Assembly: GCA_000226015.1 (NCBI GenBank)
Contig: JH153151.1
Span: 172,144 to 199,901 of the forward strand
Direction: 5' to 3'
Origin: Mnemiopsis leidyi
Taxonomy: Eukaryota; Ctenophora; Tentaculata; Lobata; Bolinopsidae
Length of the DNA: 27,758 nt
Within the stretch, counting starts at the first letter, position 1, and each line of letters starts with the position of its first letter. Made by a program: the position numbers and the translations under genes. Below, in pieces: positions 27,396-27,758 of this stretch. Under the pieces are notes generated by a model. The model was not told the DNA's origin. It worked only from the letters and a program-made list of their open reading frames with translations, and made no database searches.

Positions 27396-27758
27396 CTGGA
27401 GGAGGGGATTTACAATAGTTGACAAAACAATCTTTGTAGAGAGTAAGAAGTGAAATTTCTCGAATTGGCGCTATTTAGACTTGGAGAAAATAGTTAAACT
27501 GGAGGATTCCAATATAACGATTACTACACACGACATTGTTACAACGTCTAACCTAAACGTAACGGAGATAGAGTTACAATTACACGATGACACGAACATT
27601 AAAAAACAATTTTTAAAACAATTTAAACAATTTTAATTTTAATTGATCAACAATTACACACCAAAACGCACACACAAAAAAAAGTAGAAATATCCTTGAG
27701 ACAGTTAGCATGAATGAGCTCAAGTTATAGAAATTTAAGTGTTACAGTTACGTTACAT
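27396..27758 (-). other. ATG2: ATG2 intron leading out of the window
   Basis: Upstream of the first visible ATG2 exon; the acceptor AG lies at 27396-27397. I could not find a further ATG2 exon before the window ends. Confidence 0.65.

Overview
The window is nuclear DNA from an animal, most likely an invertebrate. The evidence is intron-rich genes with GT-AG junctions, an adhesion G-protein-coupled receptor, a FERM-domain (band 4.1 superfamily) protein, a metazoan-type ATG2, a nuclear tRNA-Ser gene, tRNA-derived SINE heads and many micro- and minisatellites. I cannot name the phylum. There is no bacterial operon, CRISPR array or viral gene.

Layout. (1) 1-3473: a TACTT microsatellite, a long intron, then the last four exons of a FERM protein of the EPB41L4/EPB41L5 (Yurt) type on the + strand. 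(2) 3474-4360: a short gap between two convergent gene ends. (3) 4361-7583, minus strand: the 3' part of an adhesion GPCR with ectodomain, GAIN/GPS and 7TM. It has one clear reading-frame break at the start of TM5 and either a 32-nt intron or a second break in the ectodomain. (4) 7584-13835: about 6 kb without a gene I can support, rich in repeats and SINE-like sequence. (5) 13836-27395, minus strand: 26 consecutive exons of ATG2, the bridge-like lipid-transfer protein of autophagy, down to its stop codon. The N-terminal chorein-domain exons lie off the right edge. I joined the exons by hand; all 25 introns are GT-AG, every phase agrees, and the sum is 1,287 codons plus stop. The ATG2 introns hold an antisense tRNA-Ser(TGA) gene, a tRNA-Asn-derived SINE, a palindromic MITE-like element and several tandem repeats.

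The three protein genes have no obvious common pathway: FERM protein (cell cortex and polarity), adhesion GPCR (cell surface), ATG2 (autophagosome lipid supply).

The most unusual signals are: 11-bp tandem arrays that run up to ATG2 splice sites in three introns, with a further intron carrying repeated copies of its own splice donor; a 12-mer containing a perfect CRE palindrome, repeated three times in the ATG2 coding sequence with no synonymous change; a receptor GPS whose cleavage nucleophile is replaced by alanine; and eight copies of the octamer TCACGTGA across the window.
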